From Oscillatoriales cyanobacterium PMM_0080 (GTDB lineage Bacteria > Cyanobacteriota > Cyanobacteriia > Cyanobacteriales > Microcoleaceae): a stretch of DNA of 37,287 bases. Shown here piece by piece: positions 32,842 through 37,287 of this stretch. Under the pieces are notes generated by a model that saw only the letters and a program-made list of their open reading frames with translations, did no database searches and was not told the origin of the DNA. The DNA lies in assembly GCA_949127775.1 (NCBI GenBank), contig CASBQF010000018.1, positions 1 through 37,287 of the forward strand, in the 5' to 3' direction. The translations under genes were made by a program, and so were the position numbers. Each line of letters opens with the position of its first letter. Position 1 is the stretch's first letter.

Positions 32842-34329
32842 TTAAGCCCTTCCCCCAATTTGAATATCCCTAACTCGCACCGGCACACAAGCATGAGTCA
32901 TTTGAGCAACCTGCATCGGTTCACCTTTTCCACACATATTCGTACCACATTGTACCCGTTCGGAAGCAGGGCCTATCGCATCTACTTGATTCCAGAAATC
33001 CGTGCTCATCGAATGATAAGTTACATCCTTCAACATTCCGACAACCTTACCTTTTTCCACCTTCCAGAAAGCATTGCCACCGAATTGGAAATTGCGCCGC
33101 TGTTGGTCAATTGAAAAACTGCCAATACCATCAATTAAAATCCCATCTTCCGTATCAGCAATCATCTCATCCAAAGTAGCAGTATGACTGCCGCCATCCG
33201 GGCCCGGTTCCAATCCCAAATTAGGAATTCTGACCATCGGTACACTCGACCAACTATCAGCGCAGGCAGAACCGTTGCTGCTACCACGTCCGAGGCGATA
33301 AGCTGTTTCTCTATCAGTCAGATAATCAACTAAAATTCCATCCTTGACAACGTACCAATCCTGTGATTTTACGCCCTCATCATCGTAGCCCATTGTACCG
33401 CGGCCGGCAGGTTGAGTCCGATCGCACTTAAAGTTCACCCAAGGTGCAGCGTATTGCAGCTTATGCAATTTATCAGTAGTCGCAAAGCTTGTGCCAGCAA
33501 AATTAGATTCGTAGCCGTAAACTCGGTCTAATTCCGTGGGATGTCCGACGGATTCGTGGATTGTCAGAAACAAATTTGTCGGCTTCAGAATCAGGGATTT
33601 GCAAATACCAGCAGGGACTTTCGGCGCTGCGACTTTCTCAATCGCTTCGGCTGCAACTCGTGCGACTTGACTCAATAAATCATCGGGATTAATATGTTCG
33701 TAACCGATGTTTAGGGGCGGGCGTTCGTAACTGCGACTTTGGGCATCGCCGCCCGCAATTGCCGTACAGCCAAAACCGGGATAGCTACGGTAGATTGTTT
33801 GTTCGATTAGCGAGCCTTCTGTGGACGCAAAAACCTTGTCTTCGCGGTTTACCTGCAAAAAAGAATAAGCTTTTTTGATGCCTTGTGAATCGTGGGCTAG
33901 CAGGCGCTCGTTGATGGTTAATAGGAGTTCGGCTTTGTCAGCCACGGGTACAGAAAATGGGTCAATTGCGATCGGAGTAATGTAAGTATCGACATATTTT
34001 TCGACAGGTACTAAGCGCACCGGTTCCTGTTGAGTCAAGCGGCTGCCTTTAGCAATTTCCACAGCCAAAGCGACGATTCTGGCAACCTCTGCGGGTGTTT
34101 TGTTGTGACTTGCAGCAAAGCCCCAAGCGCCGTCTAGCAAGACTCGCACGCCAAAACCGGAACTTACATTATCGGAGATATTGCTTAAAGATCGATCGCG
34201 CGCATACAAACTTTGCCGTCGGTAAGTGCAAAAACGCACGTCACCATATTCGCATCCAGATTTCTGAATCAAATCTACAGCCAAATTTGCTAACTCGTTA
34301 GCAGAAACTTTTGCGGTTAACAGTACCAT
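32842..34329 (-). CDS. tldD: TldD-family metalloprotease
   Basis: A 495-aa zinc protease. The catalytic motif HESVGH (His258, Glu259, His263) and the following TELDRVYGYE are intact. The C-terminal FWKVEKGKVVGMLKDVTYHS and CGTNMCGKGEP segment supplies the usual third zinc-ligand Cys region. TldD with TldE cuts unstructured peptides in a shared chamber in the cytoplasm. The gene is upstream of tldE on the same strand, as expected for a functional pair. Its N-terminus (MVLLTAKVSANELANLAVDL) fits the family. Confidence 0.94.
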   Translation of the reverse strand: MVLLTAKVSANELANLAVDLIQKSGCEYGDVRFCTYRRQSLYARDRSLSNISDNVSSGFGVRVLLDGAWGFAASHNKTPAEVARIVALAVEIAKGSRLTQQEPVRLVPVEKYVDTYITPIAIDPFSVPVADKAELLLTINERLLAHDSQGIKKAYSFLQVNREDKVFASTEGSLIEQTIYRSYPGFGCTAIAGGDAQSRSYERPPLNIGYEHINPDDLLSQVARVAAEAIEKVAAPKVPAGICKSLILKPTNLFLTIHESVGHPTELDRVYGYESNFAGTSFATTDKLHKLQYAAPWVNFKCDRTQPAGRGTMGYDDEGVKSQDWYVVKDGILVDYLTDRETAYRLGRGSSNGSACADSWSSVPMVRIPNLGLEPGPDGGSHTATLDEMIADTEDGILIDGIGSFSIDQQRRNFQFGGNAFWKVEKGKVVGMLKDVTYHSMSTDFWNQVDAIGPASERVQCGTNMCGKGEPMQVAQMTHACVPVRVRDIQIGGRA

Positions 34330-34375
34330 AGTTATTCGTCGTTCGTCGTTGGTTATCCATGATTATAGCGCTACT

Positions 34376-34546
34376 TGGATGTGCGTGGTGGCGAGAAACC
34401 GGGTTTTTGTACCGCAGATGATGGCGGATGTACGCTGATGAACGCAGATGAATTTTGGATGTGCGTGGTGGTGGCGAGAAACCGGGTTTTTTCCAGAATA
34501 GTTGGTTACAGTCGGAGATATTGCCAAAAACCCGGTTTCTGAGATT
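34376..34546. repeat. Direct repeat of GGATGTGCGTGGTGG and AAACCGGGTTT hairpin motifs
   Basis: About 32 bases at 34376-34408 recur at 34455-34490 with a three-base insertion. Both contain GCGAGAAACCGGGTTTTT, and an inverted AAAAACCCGGTTTCTGAG stands at 34530-34546. The block between aminotransferase and tldD could end the aminotransferase transcript. Confidence 0.85.
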
Positions 34547-34571
34547 TTTTGTGCAAAATCTCAATTAAATC

Positions 34572-35876
34572 TCACTCCAATCCCTGCAAAACCGTAGTCA
34601 AAATTTCCAAAAGAATGTCGATATGTTCCTTCTCAATAATCAACGGAGGCGACAAAGCAATAATATCACCAGTAGTCCGAACCAGCAACCCCTTTTCAAA
34701 ACACTGCAAGAAACAATCAAAAGCCCGTTTTCCTGGCTTCCCAGGAATAGATTCCAACTCAATTCCCGCCACAAGTCCGAGATTCCGCACATCAATTACA
34801 TGGCGCACACCCTTCAAAGAATGAACCGCATTTTCCCAATAATCAGCCAACTTATCAGCCCGTTCAAACAGCCTTTCTTCCTCATAAATATCCAGCGTCG
34901 CCAAAGCAGCCGCACAGGCCAGCGGATGCCCAGAATAAGTATAACCATGAAAAAGCTCGATCGCATTTTCGGGAGCATTCATAAAAGCATCATAAATTCC
35001 CTCCTTCACAAACACCGCCCCCATCGGCACAGTACCATTAGTTATCCCCTTCGCCGTCGCCACAATATCGGGAACCACCCCAAAATATTCAGTAGCAAAA
35101 CTCGAACCCAACCTGCCAAATCCGGTAATTACTTCATCAAAAATCAGCAGAATTCCGTACTTGTCACAAATCGCTCTGAGCCTTTCCAAATAACCCTTTG
35201 GCGGAATCAAAACCCCCGTAGAACCAGCCACAGGTTCCACAATTACCGCCGCAATATTAGACGCATCATGCAAAGCGACAATTCGTTCCAATTCATCCGC
35301 CAAATGCGCGCCCCATTCCGGTTGTTTGCGACTAAAAGCATTATGTTCGAGATTGTGAGTGTGAGGCAAATGATCGACTCCCGTCAACAAACTGCCAAAC
35401 ATTTTACGGTTTGTACCGATACCACCGACAGAAATCCCCCCAAAACCAACGCCGTGATAACCACGTTCCCTACCAATCAATCTTTGGCGAGTTCCTTCAC
35501 CTCTAACTCGATGATAAGCAATCGCAATTTTTAGAGCAGTTTCGACTGATTCTGAACCAGAATTAGTGAAGAAAACGCGATCGAAATTACCCGGCATCAT
35601 CTTCACCAAACGATCTGCTAATTCAAACGCGCCTGGATGTCCCATCTGAAAAGGTGGCGCATAATCGAGAGTCGATACTTGCTTGTGAATTGCCTCAATA
35701 ATTTTCGGGCGACAGTGGCCTGCATTCACGCACCAAAGCCCCGCAATTCCATCTAAAATTGAGCGATTATCGTCGGTTGTAAAGTGCATATCTTTGGCAG
35801 AAGCCAAGATGCGAGGATTGGCTTTAAACTGTCGGTTTGCAGTAAATGGCATCCAGTAAGCGTCTAGATTTGTCAT
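34572..35876 (-). CDS. Omega-amino acid:pyruvate aminotransferase (class III)
   Basis: A 434-aa PLP-dependent transaminase. LDAYWMPFTANRQF at the N-terminus, HLPHTHNLEHNAFSRKQPEWG, DASNIAAVIVEPVAGSTGVL, LIFDEVITGFGR and the Schiff-base Lys in ATAKGITNG all match the Pseudomonas omega-amino acid:pyruvate (beta-alanine:pyruvate) aminotransferase as I recall it. It moves an amino group from beta-alanine or similar omega-amino acids or amines to pyruvate. No catabolic genes adjoin apart from a distant adenosine deaminase-like gene. It is probably transcribed alone. Confidence 0.9.
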   Translation of the reverse strand: MTNLDAYWMPFTANRQFKANPRILASAKDMHFTTDDNRSILDGIAGLWCVNAGHCRPKIIEAIHKQVSTLDYAPPFQMGHPGAFELADRLVKMMPGNFDRVFFTNSGSESVETALKIAIAYHRVRGEGTRQRLIGRERGYHGVGFGGISVGGIGTNRKMFGSLLTGVDHLPHTHNLEHNAFSRKQPEWGAHLADELERIVALHDASNIAAVIVEPVAGSTGVLIPPKGYLERLRAICDKYGILLIFDEVITGFGRLGSSFATEYFGVVPDIVATAKGITNGTVPMGAVFVKEGIYDAFMNAPENAIELFHGYTYSGHPLACAAALATLDIYEEERLFERADKLADYWENAVHSLKGVRHVIDVRNLGLVAGIELESIPGKPGKRAFDCFLQCFEKGLLVRTTGDIIALSPPLIIEKEHIDILLEILTTVLQGLE

Positions 35877-35981
35877 ATTTTTTTATCTTTTATCTTGATA
35901 CTTTTGTATCAAAACTATAACTTGTTACCGATTGCCGATCGACCGACACTTATTATAATTTTACAAATAACTCTTTTAACC

Positions 35982-36107
35982 AAACCGCGAAGACGCAAAG
36001 AGCGCGAAGGAAGATAAGAAAGAGCTTTTTCTCATTTTCAAGTCAAGTCTTTTCCTGAAAATATCTTCCTCTTTCTCTTCCTTCTCTTCCTTCGTGCCTT
36101 CGCGGTT
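35982..36107. repeat. AACCGCGAAGACGCAAAG..CTTCGCGGTT inverted repeat
   Basis: The left arm AACCGCGAAGACGCAAAGAG (continuing to GAAGGAAG) is partly complementary to CTTCCTTCGTGCCTTCGCGG at 36085-36106, across a CT-rich centre. This is a repeat type seen widely in cyanobacterial intergenic DNA. No gene lies in 35877-36127. Confidence 0.8.
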
Positions 36108-36127
36108 CGTTAAATAGATATTATTTG

Positions 36128-37168
36128 CTAATTCTCGATCGCACCAACCGACTCATTCTGCAACAAACCAGTCAACATCTTCACAGGCCTCTCCCCGTAG
36201 GGCCACGCAAAAGCATGACGGAAAGCCGCATCTTGACACGCTTGCAACTGCCGAAAATCAATGATATCCAGAGTTAACAAATTCTCGTACTCAAAAGGCA
36301 GCCGCACGTTGTGCAATCCCGCGTTGTCAGTGCAAATGGCAATATCGACACCAGCTTCAAAACATCGATCGAACACAACCTTCAATTCCCGCATATCCTG
36401 TAACGTCCCTGTTTTGAGATAGGTAGTCGGGCAAACCTCCAAGCATTGACCCCTACGCGCCACCTCTGGCAACAGTTCGGGATATTTTAACGGAATTTGA
36501 ATCCCGTGACCGATACGCATCAGATAGGGCAGAAGTTCGGGATAACAGCCAGATGTAGTTTCGTAGAGGTGTCCGGTTGTCTTAATGCCGATCGACCTTG
36601 CGTACTCATACAATCCCACAAACTCATCCAGGCGATCGCCAATAGCAGCATCGCCGCCCGCAAGATCGATCGCACAAACATACTCTCCCATCTGCGCGGC
36701 CAAATCAACGATCGCCCGATTCACCTCATAGGGCAAACGCGAGTGCATACACAAAATTTGGCTGGTAACAATCGGACAATCGGTAATTTGACTTGCCTTA
36801 CCCACAACCTGTACAATCTCTGCCATCAAATCAATGCGTTTTGACTGATCCAAATGCTCAGGAGTCCGCAAATAAGGCGTATAGCGCAACTCCAAATAAG
36901 CCAAATTTTCAAACACATAAGCGCCCCGCATCAACCGATAGATGAAATAAGGCAAAGTCTCAACAGTTTGAACACTTTCTACCAGCGTGTGCAATTCCAG
37001 ATACTCATCCAGAGTATTGCGCGGACGAGTGTAAAAATCCTCAAACTCCGAGTATGCTTGAAATCGGCTAGCTATTTCAGCATTGTGGTGGCGATCGAAA
37101 TACCGCCACAGCACCCTAGGAACCACAGAACCACCCAGATGGCGGTGCAACTCAGCGTGTAAAGTCAT
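36128..37168 (-). CDS. Adenosine deaminase family protein
   Basis: A 346-aa TIM-barrel metallo-hydrolase. The zinc-binding ELHRHLGGS stands at the N-terminus, followed by TTGHLYET (third His), IGHGI and CTDNAGLHN (the Asp ligand), in the order of adenosine and AMP deaminases. LAYLELRYTP is typical of the family. The exact substrate (adenosine, adenine or a modified nucleoside) cannot be told, and DLAGGD replaces the more usual motif only slightly. Its reading direction is away from the right edge of the window and its start is at 37168. Confidence 0.88.
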   Translation of the reverse strand: MTLHAELHRHLGGSVVPRVLWRYFDRHHNAEIASRFQAYSEFEDFYTRPRNTLDEYLELHTLVESVQTVETLPYFIYRLMRGAYVFENLAYLELRYTPYLRTPEHLDQSKRIDLMAEIVQVVGKASQITDCPIVTSQILCMHSRLPYEVNRAIVDLAAQMGEYVCAIDLAGGDAAIGDRLDEFVGLYEYARSIGIKTTGHLYETTSGCYPELLPYLMRIGHGIQIPLKYPELLPEVARRGQCLEVCPTTYLKTGTLQDMRELKVVFDRCFEAGVDIAICTDNAGLHNVRLPFEYENLLTLDIIDFRQLQACQDAAFRHAFAWPYGERPVKMLTGLLQNESVGAIEN

Positions 37169-37170
37169 GC

Positions 37171-37202
37171 GATTTTAGATTTTAGATTTTGGATTTTAGA
37201 TT
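37171..37202. repeat. GATTTTA tandem-like repeat upstream of the deaminase gene
   Basis: About four copies of ATTTTAG/ATTTTGG follow the deaminase start codon region directly. The window then ends in a pyrimidine run (37254-37287) built of CCCATTCTCC and CCCTCTCC units. Confidence 0.8.
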
Positions 37203-37287
37203 GAAGAATTGGGAATGACTTACAGGATAATAAAGAAGATTGCAATAGACTATCCCATTCTCCCCCTCTCCCCCTCTCCCATTCTCC

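Noticed and set aside
32860-33114. 84-aa plus-strand ORF opposite tldD
   Set aside because: It is antisense to the conserved C-terminal region of TldD and has no ribosome binding site.
34623-35534. 303-aa plus-strand ORF opposite the aminotransferase
   Set aside because: It is antisense to a clear class III aminotransferase, has unusual Arg/Asn/Ser-rich composition and no family signs.

Overview
This window looks like chromosomal DNA of a filamentous, non-heterocystous cyanobacterium of the Microcoleus/Oscillatoria/Phormidium kind. The evidence is a beta-carotene hydroxylase of the CrtR type, cyanobacterial-style MutS, ClpB and pyruvate kinase, many HIP1-like GCGATCGC words, and several families of short palindromic repeats filling the gaps. 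The genus is inferred from style, not from a marker gene.

Layout. 1-7016: the 3' part of polA (it runs off the left edge), a CmoB-like methyltransferase, a secreted thermonuclease-like protein, a secreted hypothetical, a two-TM sensor histidine kinase and a small two-gene hypothetical operon. 7135-13577: an orphan Phd/YefM-like antitoxin (minus), clpB, crtR (minus, convergent with clpB across a shared terminator) and pyk with a fused PEP-utiliser mobile domain. 13660-15492: tRNA-Thr(CGU) with its own terminator, then a pair of hypothetical membrane proteins. 15678-22822: mutS (minus), a 69-aa protein, an RNA-repair pair (ATP-dependent RNA ligase followed by an HD-Pnk end-healing enzyme, minus), an SPFH/prohibitin protein and a cyclophilin.

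23070-27305 looks accessory: a PhyH-like dioxygenase followed by a degenerate second copy of the cyclophilin 3' end, then a minus-strand restriction-modification cluster. That cluster is a YhdJ-like adenine methyltransferase plus a putative endonuclease split by one in-frame amber codon, lying downstream of an RlmL-like rRNA methyltransferase. 27767-30441 holds the most intriguing group: a 50-aa peptide gene with a good ribosome binding site, a 10-bp stem-loop, a JmjC/cupin hydroxylase and an Apd1/sucrase-ferredoxin-like protein. This resembles a minimal RiPP-type locus, which is an inference. A GNAT gene and a TldE/TldD pair (a protease pair known to trim RiPP precursors) follow on the other strand. 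The right end carries an omega-amino acid aminotransferase and an adenosine deaminase family protein.

The gaps are rich in repeats: 60-70 bp elements with GTAGGGTGCGTCGC or GGGGCGGGTT ends, GGACTTTAGTCC palindromes, AAACCCGGTTTCT hairpins and short tandem repeats. One repeat family lies in-frame inside polA and another copy supplies an upstream ATG to mutS.
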